A DNA stretch of 44,819 bases from Bacillota bacterium (GCA_017432345.1 JAFRJI010000011.1:1-44819), one strand, 5' to 3'. Positions 8,478-18,419 are shown, numbered from the stretch's first letter. Program-made: numbers and translations. Notes: a model not told the origin generated them from the sequence alone.

Positions 8478-10994
8478 CTACATCTCTCTTAGAACTGCGT
8501 TCAGTTTTTCCTTCAGTGCATTCAGAACGCCGCCGTGTACTTCGATAACCTCCTCATCGGTCAACGTCTTCTCCTTATCCCGATACACGATGTTGAACGC
8601 AACGCTCTTCTTGCCCTCTTCGACCTGCTTGCCGCGATATACGTCGAAGAGTTCCACACTTTCCAGAATCGGCTCTCCGTATTCCTCGATAACTTTCTTT
8701 ATACGTCCGACTTCCATATCCTCATCAACCAGCAGAGCGATATCTCTGGATGTTGACGGGAACTTCGGAAGCGGTGTGTATACGATTTCTGTATTGGCTT
8801 TCCGCAGGATCGCTCCGAACATCAGCTCGCAGCAGTAGATCCTGACGCCGTCCATCCCGTAGTTTTCCGCTACGTCCGGATGAATCTCTCCCATGATCCC
8901 CAGTTCTTCATATTTTTCCCCGGCGGCCTTCATCTCCGGCGACGCCTCGACTAAAATGCGCGCGCACCGTCCCGGATGATAGACGCCGTACTCGGATTCC
9001 GAAACAAAGAACGTTCTCTTGATTCCCAGAACTTTGAGCAGCTCCACGATCACGCCCTTCAGCGAGAAGAAATCCTCGTCCTTACCGTACATGCCGATGC
9101 AAAGCGCATAGTCTTCGTCCGGCAGCTTGTCCAGATTGATCGGGTTCTCCATGAAGGTGTTGCCGATCTCAAAGGCCTCGACCTTCTCGATGTTCCTGGA
9201 GTAGTTCCTCGCCAGAACTTCCAGCATGTTCGGCGTCAGAACGGTTCTCATGACGGAGTTTTCTTCGCCCAGCGGATTGATGATCCGTACGAAGGCTCTC
9301 TCCCAGGAGTCCTCATCGATGCGGATCTTGTCCACACCGCTCGGGCTGACGAAGGAGTACGTCTGGATCTCATTCAGACCCATTCCGCAAAGCGCTTCTC
9401 TGCAAAGATCCCGGACCTCTCTTTCATACGGCATGCCCGCTTCGTTGTTGCCCTTCGGCAGCGTGACCGGCAGCTTGTCGTAGCCGTACATTCTGGCGAC
9501 TTCTTCGATATAGTCTTCTTCCTCCAGCAGGTCCTGCCGTACGGTCGGCGGCGTCACGGTCATGATATTGCCACTTCCGCCCACGCCGATCTCCAGGCCT
9601 TCCAGCATGCCGACCATCTCTTCTCTGGAGAGGTCGATGCCCAGCACGTGGTTGATCCGGTCGACTCTTACATCGATCACCTTGGCGCTGGCCGGGTTCG
9701 GATATACATCCACACTGCCTTCGCAGACTTTGCCCGCGCCGATCATTTCAATCAGCCGACAGACGCGGTCCGCAGCCGCCTCGGTCAGGTTCGGGTCGAT
9801 GCCCTTCTCGAACCGGGATGACGCCTCGGTCCTGAGCCCCAGCTTTTTGGATGTGGCCCGGACGCTGTCGCCGTTGAAGTTCGCGGACTCGATGATGATC
9901 GTCTTCGTGGACTCTTCGATCTCCGAATTCAGACCGCCCATGACGCCGGCGATCGCGATGCTGCGTTCGGCGTCCTTGATCATGAGCATGTCGCCGTCCA
10001 TCGTCCGTTCGGACTCATCCAACGTCGTGAATTTTTCGCCCGACGCGGCGTTCTCAACGATGATCTTGCCGCCGTGCACTTCCTTGATATCGAATGCGTG
10101 GAGCGGCTGGCCGTATTCCAACATAACGAAGTTGGTGATATCGACGATATTGTTGATCGGACGCATGCCCGCGTACATCAGTCGTTTCTGCAGCCACCAC
10201 GGTGACTGTTCCACCTTGACGTCCGTTACGATCCTCGCAACATAACGGCGGCAGGCGTCGGTGTTGCGGATCTCTACGGAAACATAGTCCGCCGACTTGC
10301 CTTCCCCGTTCGCGTCCTTGATGCCCGTATCCGGATATGCAAAGCTTCTTCCAAAGGTCGCCGCGGCTTCTCTGGCCATGCCGATCATCGCCAGACAGTC
10401 CGGACGGTTCGGCGTGATCTCGAAATCGACGACCGCCTGCTTCAACGCCAGGACATCTGCAAAATCCTTGCCCAACTGTTCCTCGATCCCGTCGTAGACG
10501 GCCGGATCCAGGTTCCAGATCCCGTCTCTGTGGGCGATCGGAACGACCTTGTCTTCAAATCCCATCTCACCGGCGGAACAAAGCATGCCGAAGGATTCCA
10601 CGCCTCTCAGCTTGCCCTTCGTAATCTTTACGCCGCCTTCCTGCTTCGGCTGTCCGTGCAGAGGTCCCGGGACCAGGCTCTTATGCAGCGCCACCGGAAC
10701 GTATGCGCCTTCAAAAACATTTGGCGCGCCCGTCACGATCTGTAGCAGTCCGTCTTCCCCGATACCGGCTGTTTCCTTATTGCCGACATTGATGCGGCAG
10801 ATGACCAGTTTGTCCGCGTCCGGATGCGGCTCGATCTTCTCGATCCTGCCGACGACAACGTTCTCCATTTCCTCGCAGAAATACTCGCACGTCTCAAGAT
10901 TGGAACCGGACATGATCATCTTTTCACAGAATTCGTCGGTTGATACATCTTTCAGGTCTATATAATCATTGATCCATTCTACTGGTACTAACAT
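8478..10994 (-). CDS. pheT: Phenylalanyl-tRNA synthetase beta subunit
   Basis: Forms the alpha2-beta2 enzyme with PheS and carries tRNA binding and editing. An N-terminal EMAP/tRNA-binding domain (VVVGRIEKIEPHPDADKL, about residues 46-63) is followed by B3/B4 editing (NRPDCLAMIGMAREAA), B5, the catalytic-like core (LNEIQTYSFVSP) and a C-terminal FDX-ACB domain (LPKFPSTSRDIALLVDE). The length of 838 is slightly above the usual 790-810. It starts 10 bases after pheS and is followed closely by zapA. Confidence 0.97.
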   Translation of the reverse strand: MLVPVEWINDYIDLKDVSTDEFCEKMIMSGSNLETCEYFCEEMENVVVGRIEKIEPHPDADKLVICRINVGNKETAGIGEDGLLQIVTGAPNVFEGAYVPVALHKSLVPGPLHGQPKQEGGVKITKGKLRGVESFGMLCSAGEMGFEDKVVPIAHRDGIWNLDPAVYDGIEEQLGKDFADVLALKQAVVDFEITPNRPDCLAMIGMAREAAATFGRSFAYPDTGIKDANGEGKSADYVSVEIRNTDACRRYVARIVTDVKVEQSPWWLQKRLMYAGMRPINNIVDITNFVMLEYGQPLHAFDIKEVHGGKIIVENAASGEKFTTLDESERTMDGDMLMIKDAERSIAIAGVMGGLNSEIEESTKTIIIESANFNGDSVRATSKKLGLRTEASSRFEKGIDPNLTEAAADRVCRLIEMIGAGKVCEGSVDVYPNPASAKVIDVRVDRINHVLGIDLSREEMVGMLEGLEIGVGGSGNIMTVTPPTVRQDLLEEEDYIEEVARMYGYDKLPVTLPKGNNEAGMPYEREVRDLCREALCGMGLNEIQTYSFVSPSGVDKIRIDEDSWERAFVRIINPLGEENSVMRTVLTPNMLEVLARNYSRNIEKVEAFEIGNTFMENPINLDKLPDEDYALCIGMYGKDEDFFSLKGVIVELLKVLGIKRTFFVSESEYGVYHPGRCARILVEASPEMKAAGEKYEELGIMGEIHPDVAENYGMDGVRIYCCELMFGAILRKANTEIVYTPLPKFPSTSRDIALLVDEDMEVGRIKKVIEEYGEPILESVELFDVYRGKQVEEGKKSVAFNIVYRDKEKTLTDEEVIEVHGGVLNALKEKLNAVLREM

Positions 10995-11004
10995 TTCCTA
11001 CTCC

Positions 11005-12027
11005 TTATTTGAACTGCTCGATAAAACGCATGTCATTTTCGTAGAACAAGCGGATATCATCCACTCCGTACTTGAGCATCGCGACTCGCTCGACGCCCAG
11101 CCCAAAGGCAAAGCCCGTATACTTCTCCGTGTCCAGTCCGCCGACTTTGAGCACGTTCGGGTGGACCATGCCGCAGCCCAGGATCTCGATCCAGCCGCTG
11201 CCTTTGCATACGCGGCATCCTTTGCCGCCGCACTTGAAGCAGGACACGTCCACTTCCGCACTCGGTTCGGTGAACGGGAAGTGGTGCGGACGGAACTTGG
11301 TCTTGGTTTCCGGTCCGAAGAGCTGCTTGGCGAAGCTGTCCAGCGTTCCCTTCAGATCCGCCATGGTGATGCCTTCATCGACGACCAGACCTTCGATCTG
11401 GTGGAACATCGGCGAGTGCGTAGCGTCTGGCGTATCGCACCGGAAGCAGCGTCCCGGCGAAATGACCTTGATCGGCGGATCCTGTTTCAGCAGCGTCCGT
11501 ACCTGTACCGGTGAAGTCTGCGTTCTGAGCAGAACGTCCTCGGTGATGTAGAACGTATCCGTCATGTCTCTGGCCGGATGGTTCGGTCCGGCATTCAGCG
11601 CGTCAAAGTTATTGAACACGGTCTCGACTTCCGGACCTTCCACGATGGAAAATCCCATGTTCATAAAGACCTTCGAGATTTCCTCCATGGTGATGGTCAG
11701 CGGATGCTTCACTCCGAGTTTCCGCGCTTTCCCCGGTTCCGTGACGTCGACTCTTTCTATCTTGAACTGAGCCTCCTTGGCCGCTTTCTTCGCCGCCTCG
11801 AACTTCTCGCTCAGCATCGCTTCGATTTCGCTTCGAACCTTGTTGGCCATCTGCCCGGTTTCTTTACGTTCCTCCGGAGATAGTTTCCCCATCCCTCTGA
11901 GTATCTGCGTCAGTTCACCTTTCTTGCCCAGAAGCTTGACCCGGATCTCTTCTGTCTCCGCCTGAGTGCGGGCCTTCTCCAGCTGAGCCTTTGCTTCTTC
12001 CTTAATCCTGTTTAACTGCTCCTGCAT
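11005..12027 (-). CDS. pheS: Phenylalanyl-tRNA synthetase alpha subunit
   Basis: Catalytic subunit of PheRS, class II. Visible features are the N-terminal coiled coil, the SPMFHQIEGL segment and motif 3 (GFAFGLGVERVAML). Four cysteines in CFKCGGKGCRVCKGSG could hold a zinc, as in many bacterial PheS. The start is the ATG at 12027, where the A is shared with the TGA of the preceding methyltransferase. AGGAGGT lies 8 bases before it. The in-frame TTG one codon upstream is less likely. The overlap implies coupled translation. Confidence 0.96.
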   Translation of the reverse strand: MQEQLNRIKEEAKAQLEKARTQAETEEIRVKLLGKKGELTQILRGMGKLSPEERKETGQMANKVRSEIEAMLSEKFEAAKKAAKEAQFKIERVDVTEPGKARKLGVKHPLTITMEEISKVFMNMGFSIVEGPEVETVFNNFDALNAGPNHPARDMTDTFYITEDVLLRTQTSPVQVRTLLKQDPPIKVISPGRCFRCDTPDATHSPMFHQIEGLVVDEGITMADLKGTLDSFAKQLFGPETKTKFRPHHFPFTEPSAEVDVSCFKCGGKGCRVCKGSGWIEILGCGMVHPNVLKVGGLDTEKYTGFAFGLGVERVAMLKYGVDDIRLFYENDMRFIEQFK

Positions 12028-12818
12028 CAAATGTTACCTCCTACCGACTGGTACATGAGGATACCAGCCGCAACTGCTGCGTTTAATGATTCGATCTGCC
12101 CGTTCATCGGTATCGTGACCCGGATGTCCGCCAGATCCATAAAATCCTGACTTACGCCCTGTCCCTCGTTGCCAACGACGAGTGCGACGTCCTTTGTCAG
12201 GTCCGTTTCAAAACAATTCGCCGCATCTCCCAGACACGTCACGGTGATCTTCTTGCCGAGCTCATGCAAAAGCTCTGCTGCCCGCTGGGCGCCGTCACAT
12301 GTCAAAACGGGCATCCGCAATAGCGATCCGGCGGCCGCTCTGGCCGCCTTCGGCGAATAGAGATCCGCCGTTCCCTTTATGGCGATGATGCCTTTGTATC
12401 CGGCTGCTTCCGCCGTACGGATGATCGTCCCAATGTTGCCGGGGTCCTGCAATCGATCCAGTACGACAAGATTGCCGTCAGCGACTTCGGTTTTCAGATC
12501 GCGCGGCGGCTGGGGCTTCCTTACGGAGAAGATCATTCCCTGGGACGTCTCCGTATCGGACAGCTGCGCGTACAGCTTTTTGTCCAGCACGCAGATCTTG
12601 CCGTCCAGCTGCGCAATGAGACCATCGTTCTCTGACAGCTCGTTGTATTTTTCCGCATCGAGGAAAACGCGCTCAATGGCCGCCCCTTCCGCCGCCGCGT
12701 CCCGCAACGTTTTCGTCCCTTCCAGAAGGAAGAGACCGCTCTGATCGCGGTATTTTTTGCGCAGCAACTTGAGAGCATCCTTGTATATGGCGTTTTCTCT
12801 GGATGTGATATGCTTCAT
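12027..12818 (-). CDS. TrmH/SpoU-family rRNA 2'-O-methyltransferase
   Basis: Predicted SPOUT-fold methyltransferase that transfers a methyl group from SAM to a ribose 2'-OH, probably in 23S rRNA. An N-terminal substrate-binding domain is followed by the three SPOUT motifs: DPGNIGTIIRTAEAAG, VVGNEGQG and IPMNGQIESLNAAVAAGI. The start at 12818 (MKHITSRENAIYK) fits the family. An upstream in-frame start at 12851 is rejected because it lies inside the ftsZ terminator. No Shine-Dalgarno precedes the ATG, but a TATAAT ends 4 bases upstream, so the mRNA may be leaderless. The gene is first of the run through pheST to the L,D-transpeptidase. Confidence 0.92.
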   Translation of the reverse strand: MKHITSRENAIYKDALKLLRKKYRDQSGLFLLEGTKTLRDAAAEGAAIERVFLDAEKYNELSENDGLIAQLDGKICVLDKKLYAQLSDTETSQGMIFSVRKPQPPRDLKTEVADGNLVVLDRLQDPGNIGTIIRTAEAAGYKGIIAIKGTADLYSPKAARAAAGSLLRMPVLTCDGAQRAAELLHELGKKITVTCLGDAANCFETDLTKDVALVVGNEGQGVSQDFMDLADIRVTIPMNGQIESLNAAVAAGILMYQSVGGNI

Positions 12819-12827
12819 TCCAATTAT

Positions 12828-12859
12828 AAAAACGAATAGCCGGCATAACACCGGCTATT
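12828..12859 (-). terminator. Terminator after ftsZ, closing the dcw operon
   Basis: On the minus strand AATAGCCGG and CCGGCTATT form a 9-bp stem with a 7-nt loop, followed by CGTTTTTAT. It lies 14 bases past the ftsZ stop and ends just before the SpoU-type gene. Confidence 0.85.
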
Positions 12860-12873
12860 TCAATCTATCGTTG

Positions 12874-13962
12874 TTATCTTAAGAATCTTGGGATCTCTAT
12901 GCTGTTCTTGAAGTCGTCAGTGCTGCTGATGCCCGGTTCCGGTACGGCTTCCGGCTGGACAGGTCTTGCTGCCGGTTCCGCCGGATTCTGAACGACGTTG
13001 AAGTCTCTCGGATTCTCGAATCCTGCCGCGATAACGGTAACGTCGATCTGATCCTGCAGGTCTTCCTTGATGGCGGTTCCTAGGATGATGATCGCGTTGC
13101 TGTCCGCTTCTTCGTCGATCTGGGTAGCAACCTTGTCTACGTCGAACATCGTCAGATCCTTGCCGCCGGTGATGTTGATCAGGACGGCTCTCGCGCCGGA
13201 GATCTTCGTCTCAAGCAGCGGGCTGTCGATCGCACCGCGTACAGCATCTTCGATCTTGTTCTCACCCTTGCCGGATCCAACGCCCATGTGTACGATGCCT
13301 CTGTCCTTCATGATGGTCGTGATATCCGCGAAGTCCAGATTGATGAGCGCGTCGTCCACGATGATATCGGAAATGGACTGGACGCCCTGCTTGAGGACTT
13401 CATCCGCCATGGAGAACGCATCCAGCAGGGATGTTTCCGCTGTGGTCGCTTCCAGCAGCTTGTCGTTCGGAACGACGACCAACGAGTCAACGTATTTCTT
13501 CAGGAACTTGATTCCCAGTTCCGCGTGTTCGCCTCTCTTCTTTCCTTCAAACCGGAATGGCTTCGTGACGACGCCGACGGTCAGGATCCCCATATCCTTC
13601 GCGATCTTGGCGATGATCGGAGCTGCTCCGGTTCCTGTTCCGCCGCCCATTCCGCAGGTTACGAAGATCATGTCCGATCCGGCGATGAATTTTTCCAGAT
13701 CTTCCAGATTCTCTTCCGCGGATTTCTGACCGACTTCCGGATTTCCGCCTGCGCCGAGGCCCTTCGTCAGTTTCTCTCCTATCTGAATTTTCGTCTCAGC
13801 CCTGTTCTTCGCCAGTGCCTGTTTATCTGTATTGACAGCAACGAAAGTTACCCCTTTCATGCCGCTTTCAATCATTCTATTGATCGCATTGCAGCCGCCA
13901 CCGCCTACACCGATGACCTTGATCTCCTGTAATGCATTTTCCGTTACTTCAAACTGTAGCAT
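12874..13962 (-). CDS. ftsZ: Cell division protein FtsZ
   Basis: Tubulin-like GTPase that builds the division ring. It shows the N-terminal [13 protein letters not shown] loop (about 18-30), the GTP signature GGGTGTG (106-112), the synergy-type LINLDFADI, a variable Pro/Ala/Glu linker and the conserved C-terminal peptide ending IPRFLR, which binds membrane tethers and regulators. The length of 362 is typical. GGAGG precedes ATG, and a separate promoter may lie in the 55-base gap after ftsQ. No ftsA is adjacent, although the tail that would bind it is intact. This is the last gene of the dcw cluster. Confidence 0.98.
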   Translation of the reverse strand: MLQFEVTENALQEIKVIGVGGGGCNAINRMIESGMKGVTFVAVNTDKQALAKNRAETKIQIGEKLTKGLGAGGNPEVGQKSAEENLEDLEKFIAGSDMIFVTCGMGGGTGTGAAPIIAKIAKDMGILTVGVVTKPFRFEGKKRGEHAELGIKFLKKYVDSLVVVPNDKLLEATTAETSLLDAFSMADEVLKQGVQSISDIIVDDALINLDFADITTIMKDRGIVHMGVGSGKGENKIEDAVRGAIDSPLLETKISGARAVLINITGGKDLTMFDVDKVATQIDEEADSNAIIILGTAIKEDLQDQIDVTVIAAGFENPRDFNVVQNPAEPAARPVQPEAVPEPGISSTDDFKNSIEIPRFLR

Positions 13963-14006
13963 TCAGAATTACCTCCCATTTGGTTCTCTACTAAAAATTC
14001 ATCGTA

Positions 14007-14035
14007 ATTATAACACATTATTGATTAGGCGTAAA
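14007..14035 (-). promoter_or_regulatory. Candidate ftsZ promoter
   Basis: On the minus strand TTTACG (14030-14035) and a perfect TATAAT (14007-14012) are separated by 17 bases in the ftsQ-ftsZ junction. The -35 box matches consensus at four of six positions. It would let ftsZ be expressed beyond read-through from the mraZ promoter, as in many bacteria. Confidence 0.5.
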
Positions 14036-14770
14036 GAAACAATAATTGTTACTGCTCACTGTTATCGTACCTTTTTCCTGATCTTTTTGATACAGATCAT
14101 ACACGACGGATTTCAGTGTGCCGGTTTCGATACAGCTCATCAGATCGTTGTATTTCCCCTTGCACACGAGCTTGTCATAAATGTACGCATCGACGTTCTT
14201 CCCGTCGATATTGATCTTCTTGAAATACAGGTCGTTCTCCTGTGTTGCCGTGATCAGTGCCAGCGCTTTTTCAAGCACTTCACTCTCTTTGACCACGACC
14301 TTTTCCTTGCGCGCCGCGGACTCGACCGTAAGGTTCTCGATCAGCGTGGCCTTCTTCGATTCCTTGGCCAATTCGATGACCGTGCCGTCGATGTCCATCA
14401 CGACGTACCTGTCTCCCATCTTCACCTGTGCCATGGCCGTCTTCTCGGTAATAGTGATGATGACTTCCTTCGGCAGATGACGTTGCACCTTGACGGTGTT
14501 GATGTACAGGTTTTCTTTGATTTTACGCTTCACCAGGATCGGATGTACGTCAAAGATGCTCTCGCCGAGCTCGATGCCGGAGAGCTTGACCACTTCCTCG
14601 TCGGTGATCTCCTCATTGCCCATAACGGCGATTCCCGCCACATTAAAGTACGGGGTATGCATGACGACGGCTGCCACCGCGCACAGCGCGAGAAAGATGA
14701 CGAACTTCAGAAGATATCTCTTTTTCTTATGTTTTCTGATTTTATGTTTTTCCACTCTGGTTTCAGTCAT
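14018..14770 (-). CDS. ftsQ: Cell division protein FtsQ/DivIB
   Basis: Bitopic divisome protein that links FtsL and its partners outside the membrane. A basic cytoplasmic start (KHKIRKHKKKRYLLK) is followed by one membrane helix (about 22-42), a POTRA domain (FNVAGIAVMGNEEITDEEVV) and the FtsQ beta domain. The length of 250 is normal. It overlaps the end of murG by 8 bases. A weak AGAGGA site precedes ATG. Membership of the dcw cluster makes the call firm despite the low conservation of this family. Confidence 0.9.
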   Translation of the reverse strand: MTETRVEKHKIRKHKKKRYLLKFVIFLALCAVAAVVMHTPYFNVAGIAVMGNEEITDEEVVKLSGIELGESIFDVHPILVKRKIKENLYINTVKVQRHLPKEVIITITEKTAMAQVKMGDRYVVMDIDGTVIELAKESKKATLIENLTVESAARKEKVVVKESEVLEKALALITATQENDLYFKKINIDGKNVDAYIYDKLVCKGKYNDLMSCIETGTLKSVVYDLYQKDQEKGTITVSSNNYCFFTPNQ

Positions 14771-15872
14771 GGATGATATCCTCTAATATCGTATCGCAAA
14801 TGATTTTCGTCGCTTCCCGCGGACCGCATTCCGCGCTCTTGCCCGCCATATCCGCCAGAACCTGCGGTTCACTCTTCAGCCGGAGAATCTCCCCGACCAG
14901 CTTCTCGTTATCCAGATCCTTTTCTTCGATGACCTCCGCGCCGCCCTCTTCCGCGATGGCGAGCGCGTTGTAATACTGGTGGTTGCCGGTGACGTTCGGC
15001 GATGGGATAAAGATTGCCGGCGTGCCGCAGACGGTGACCTCCGCTACCGACAGAGCGCCGCTCCGGCTGATGATCAGATCCGCTGCTTTAAGATAACTGG
15101 CCATGTCATAGATGTACTCCATGATCCGGACATTCTCGCCCGGCGTGAATCCATCGTCTTTCAAAGTGCTCAGGATCGCGTCGTAATAGTAGCTTCCCGC
15201 GCCCAATACGATCTGCATGTTCTCTTCCCCGCTGATCGTTTTGATGACGTGGAGCATCGCCTTATTGATGCGTCCCGCGCCCTGGCTTCCGCCAAACGCG
15301 AACAGGACGAAATCATCTTCCTTGTAACCGAGCCGTTCCCGTGCTTCCTGCTTGTCCATGGCCATGAATTCATCCCGCACCGGATTGCCGACCACGACCT
15401 GTTTCTCCTTCTGTTTGAAGTGTTCCCCGGCTTTTGCAAAGCCCAGAAACACCTTGCGCACGTGTTTCTCGAGCAGCTTGTTGGTCATGCCCGGGATGGC
15501 GTTCTGTTCCTGGATATAGCTCGGGATACCCGCTTTCTGGGCTTCCCTGACCAGCGGCGCGCTGGCATATCCGCCGGTGCCGACAACGAAGTCCGGGCCG
15601 AATTCGCGGATGATGTCCCGCGCCTGCCGGTTGCCCTTCATGAGCTTCTTCAGGACCTCGATGTTTTTGAAGGGGTTCTTGCGGTTGAAGCCGGCCACGG
15701 TGATCAGCTTGATCTCGTAGCCCCGCTCCGGGACCAACGTCTTTTCCAAACCGGTCTCGGCGCCAACGAACAGGATCTCCGCCTCTGGGTTTCTCTTTTT
15801 TATTTCATCCGCGATGGCGATGGCCGGATACAGATGTCCGCCGGTGCCTCCGCCCGTCATGATCACTTTCAT
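14763..15872 (-). CDS. murG: UDP-GlcNAc transferase MurG (lipid II synthesis)
   Basis: Adds GlcNAc from UDP-GlcNAc to lipid I, giving lipid II, on the inner face of the membrane. It is a GT-B fold of 369 residues with the N-terminal GGTGGHLYPAIAIA loop, VGTGGYASAP, the IQEQNAIPG segment, GGSQGAGRIN and the C-terminal donor site with ISRSGALSVAEV. The ATG overlaps the ftsW stop (ATGA), implying coupling with the lipid II-using SEDS protein. Confidence 0.97.
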   Translation of the reverse strand: MKVIMTGGGTGGHLYPAIAIADEIKKRNPEAEILFVGAETGLEKTLVPERGYEIKLITVAGFNRKNPFKNIEVLKKLMKGNRQARDIIREFGPDFVVGTGGYASAPLVREAQKAGIPSYIQEQNAIPGMTNKLLEKHVRKVFLGFAKAGEHFKQKEKQVVVGNPVRDEFMAMDKQEARERLGYKEDDFVLFAFGGSQGAGRINKAMLHVIKTISGEENMQIVLGAGSYYYDAILSTLKDDGFTPGENVRIMEYIYDMASYLKAADLIISRSGALSVAEVTVCGTPAIFIPSPNVTGNHQYYNALAIAEEGGAEVIEEKDLDNEKLVGEILRLKSEPQVLADMAGKSAECGPREATKIICDTILEDIIHD

Positions 15873-17041
15873 TTCTCATTCTCCAATTCCAGCAGCTCGT
15901 CTTCATCCTTCGGTATCTGCCGCGATATGTTCAGCAAAACGCCCGAGGCGAACATGAACATCAGCAACGCGTTTCCTCCGTAGCTGACGAACGGAAGATT
16001 GATTCCGGTCGGCGGCATGGAGGATGTAACGACCGCCACATTCAGGACGACCTGGATGGCCACCATCAGGACGATGCCCGATGCCAGAAGCAGTCCGAAC
16101 TGATCCGGTGCTCTGAGTGCGATCCGGGTGCCTCGCCATATAAACAGGCAGTACACCAGCAGCAGCGCCAGGACTCCGACGAATCCCAGTTCTTCGCCGA
16201 TGATCGCCAGAATAAAGTCATTCTGCGGTTCCGGCAGGTATAGGCTCTTCTGGACGCTCTTTCCCATACCGACTCCGAACAGCCCGCCGGAGCCAAGTGC
16301 CAGTAGAGACTGGACGACCTGATACCCCTCGCCCGCCGCGTCGGCGAACGGGTCCAGAAAGCTGGTGATACGGGTGACCCAGTAGCTGTCTGCCGCGAAC
16401 GACAAAAGAGCTGCCAGTCCGGCTCCTCCGAGCGCGCCCAGGAATGCGATATATCCCCAGTGCATCCCGGCCACCAGCTGCATCGCAACGACGATACAGC
16501 AGACGGTGATCGCTGTCGACAGATTCGGCTGCTTAAAGATCAACGCCGCGAAGACGCCCATAATGACAAAGACCGGCAACAGCCCCAAGAGAAGCGAATC
16601 CGCTCTCCTCGGCCTCGTGCCGTAGAACCACGCGATAAAGAAGATCAGGCCGATCTTGGCGATTTCTCCCGGCATGAGGGTGATCGGCCCGATGGCGATC
16701 CACCTCTGCGCGCCGTTGATTTCCTGCCCGAACGGCGACAGTACGAGAATCAAAAGCAGGAAACAAAAAATCAAAGCGCCAATGGCGACCCACTTATTGC
16801 AGTAGATGTGATAGTCAAAGAGGAGCCCGAGCAGCATCGCAAACAGACCGATCACGACCCATATCCCATCACGGATCAGATAGGAAAACGGCGTGTCAGC
16901 CTGGCTGATGGAATAATAGTAGCTGGCGCTGAAGACCATGATCAGTCCGAAGAACACCAGCACCAGAACGACCATCAGCAGGAAGAAGTCCACGGACTTC
17001 AGCGTGATCGATTCTAATTTTTCGCCAAACGTTGCACGCAT
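15869..17041 (-). CDS. ftsW: SEDS peptidoglycan glycosyltransferase FtsW
   Basis: Polytopic membrane protein that polymerises lipid II at the septum with its partner PBP. About ten hydrophobic segments are visible in 390 residues. Family landmarks are GAQRWIAIGPITLMPGEIAK, FKQPNLSTA, the PEPQNDFILAIIGEELGF loop and the C-terminal MPPTGINLPFVSYGG. The start overlaps murD by 28 bases. GAGGGG lies 13 bases before ATG, somewhat distant, so the exact start is less sure. Confidence 0.95.
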   Translation of the reverse strand: MRATFGEKLESITLKSVDFFLLMVVLVLVFFGLIMVFSASYYYSISQADTPFSYLIRDGIWVVIGLFAMLLGLLFDYHIYCNKWVAIGALIFCFLLLILVLSPFGQEINGAQRWIAIGPITLMPGEIAKIGLIFFIAWFYGTRPRRADSLLLGLLPVFVIMGVFAALIFKQPNLSTAITVCCIVVAMQLVAGMHWGYIAFLGALGGAGLAALLSFAADSYWVTRITSFLDPFADAAGEGYQVVQSLLALGSGGLFGVGMGKSVQKSLYLPEPQNDFILAIIGEELGFVGVLALLLVYCLFIWRGTRIALRAPDQFGLLLASGIVLMVAIQVVLNVAVVTSSMPPTGINLPFVSYGGNALLMFMFASGVLLNISRQIPKDEDELLELENEK

Positions 17042-18375
17042 GATTTGAAGTGTTCCCCTCTTTGTTCGAAATTATCGTACATGTCCCAGCTCGCGCATGC
17101 CGGTGAAAGCAGCACGACATCGCCCGGGACGGCGGCTTCGTAAGCCTTCGCGACACAGTCTTCCATGTCGCTTGCCATGATGATATCGGTAAATCCCGCT
17201 TCTTCGGCAGCCGCCTTGATCTTCGGCGCCGTCTTTCCCAGCAGGATCAGTTTCTTGACACGTCCTCCAAAGGCTTCAATGAACGTATCGTACGTGGAGC
17301 CCTTGTCGTATCCGCCTGCGATCAACAGGATGTTTTCTTTCATTGCCTCGATGGCCTTGATGGCGGCATCCGGGTTCGTTCCCTTTGAGTCATTGACGAA
17401 CCGCACGCCGTTCACTTCGCCGCAAGCCTCGATCCGGTGTTCCACGCCGGCAAATGTGCGCAGCACCTTCGCGATGACGGCCGGTTCGATCCCACCGAAA
17501 TACGCAATCGCCGCCGCGGCCAGCGCGTTTTCCAGATTGTGCGATCCCGGGATCAGCAGCTCGTCAGTCCCGCAGATCTCGATAAGTTCTCCGTCCTGTT
17601 TACGGATCACGATCTTGTCGTCCTTGACGAAGGCGCCAAAAACCAGATTCTCAACCCGGCTGAACGGAACGACCGTCGCCTTGCAGTCTTCTTCCGCGGC
17701 AAGCGCAAAGCAAAGATCGTCATCGTAGTTCAGGACGCAGAACTGGTCCTCTGTCTGATTCTTGAAGATCGCAGCCTTTGCACGTCCGTAATTTCCCATG
17801 GTCTTATGACGGTCCATGTGGTCCGGCGTCAAGTTCAGGATCGCGGATACCTCCGGCCGGAACTTTTGGATGGTCTCCAGCTGGAAACTACTGGTCTCCG
17901 TGACGAGCCAGGTATCCTCATCGGATGAAACGGCCTTCGAAATGACGGCCACGCCGATGTTGCCGACCACGTGGGTCTTACGGCCGGATTCTTTATAGAT
18001 CTCTCCCACCAGCGTCGTGGTGGTGGTTTTGCCGTTGGTCCCGGTAATGGCCACATACTTGCCTTTGCCGAGCCTGTATGCCAGTTCCAGTTCGCCGATC
18101 ACCTCAGCACCGCTATTGCGCGCGGTCTGGATGAACTCCAGCTGCGGCGGAACGCCGGGGCTGAGAACGAGAACATCGAAGACGCTCATATCATCCGGCA
18201 CAGTCCCCAGATATTTCGCTGCGCCATGCGCATCCAGATAATCCGAAAACTCCTTGTCCAGCGCGCCTTCCTTGCTGTCCTGAACAGCAACGACGGCACC
18301 AGCGCCGATCAACGCGTACACTGCTGCCTTTCCCGATCTTCCCATTCCGATCACTAGAACGTTTTTGTCTTTCAT
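17014..18375 (-). CDS. murD: UDP-MurNAc-L-alanine:D-glutamate ligase MurD
   Basis: Adds D-glutamate to UDP-MurNAc-L-Ala using ATP. Visible are an N-terminal Rossmann-like domain (VLVIGMGRSGKAA), the ATP loop TGTNGKTTTT (111-120), TPDHMDRH, the FAGVEHRIE segment and the FVNDSKGTNPDA lid motif. The length of 453 is normal. It follows mraY by 44 bases and its end overlaps ftsW. Confidence 0.97.
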   Translation of the reverse strand: MKDKNVLVIGMGRSGKAAVYALIGAGAVVAVQDSKEGALDKEFSDYLDAHGAAKYLGTVPDDMSVFDVLVLSPGVPPQLEFIQTARNSGAEVIGELELAYRLGKGKYVAITGTNGKTTTTTLVGEIYKESGRKTHVVGNIGVAVISKAVSSDEDTWLVTETSSFQLETIQKFRPEVSAILNLTPDHMDRHKTMGNYGRAKAAIFKNQTEDQFCVLNYDDDLCFALAAEEDCKATVVPFSRVENLVFGAFVKDDKIVIRKQDGELIEICGTDELLIPGSHNLENALAAAAIAYFGGIEPAVIAKVLRTFAGVEHRIEACGEVNGVRFVNDSKGTNPDAAIKAIEAMKENILLIAGGYDKGSTYDTFIEAFGGRVKKLILLGKTAPKIKAAAEEAGFTDIIMASDMEDCVAKAYEAAVPGDVVLLSPACASWDMYDNFEQRGEHFKSCVQRLAKN

Positions 18376-18419
18376 TTGTTTCTTGTACTCCCTTATGTCT
18401 TAATTCTCAAATCTTGTTA

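Noticed and set aside
5482-12050. T-box leaders upstream of argS or pheST
   Set aside because: The upstream gaps are 30 bases or less or overlapping, too short for a T-box, and no specifier or antiterminator structure is visible.
17014-17041. Frameshift or misassembly at the 28-base murD-ftsW overlap
   Set aside because: Both proteins are complete with normal termini; long overlaps occur in dcw clusters.
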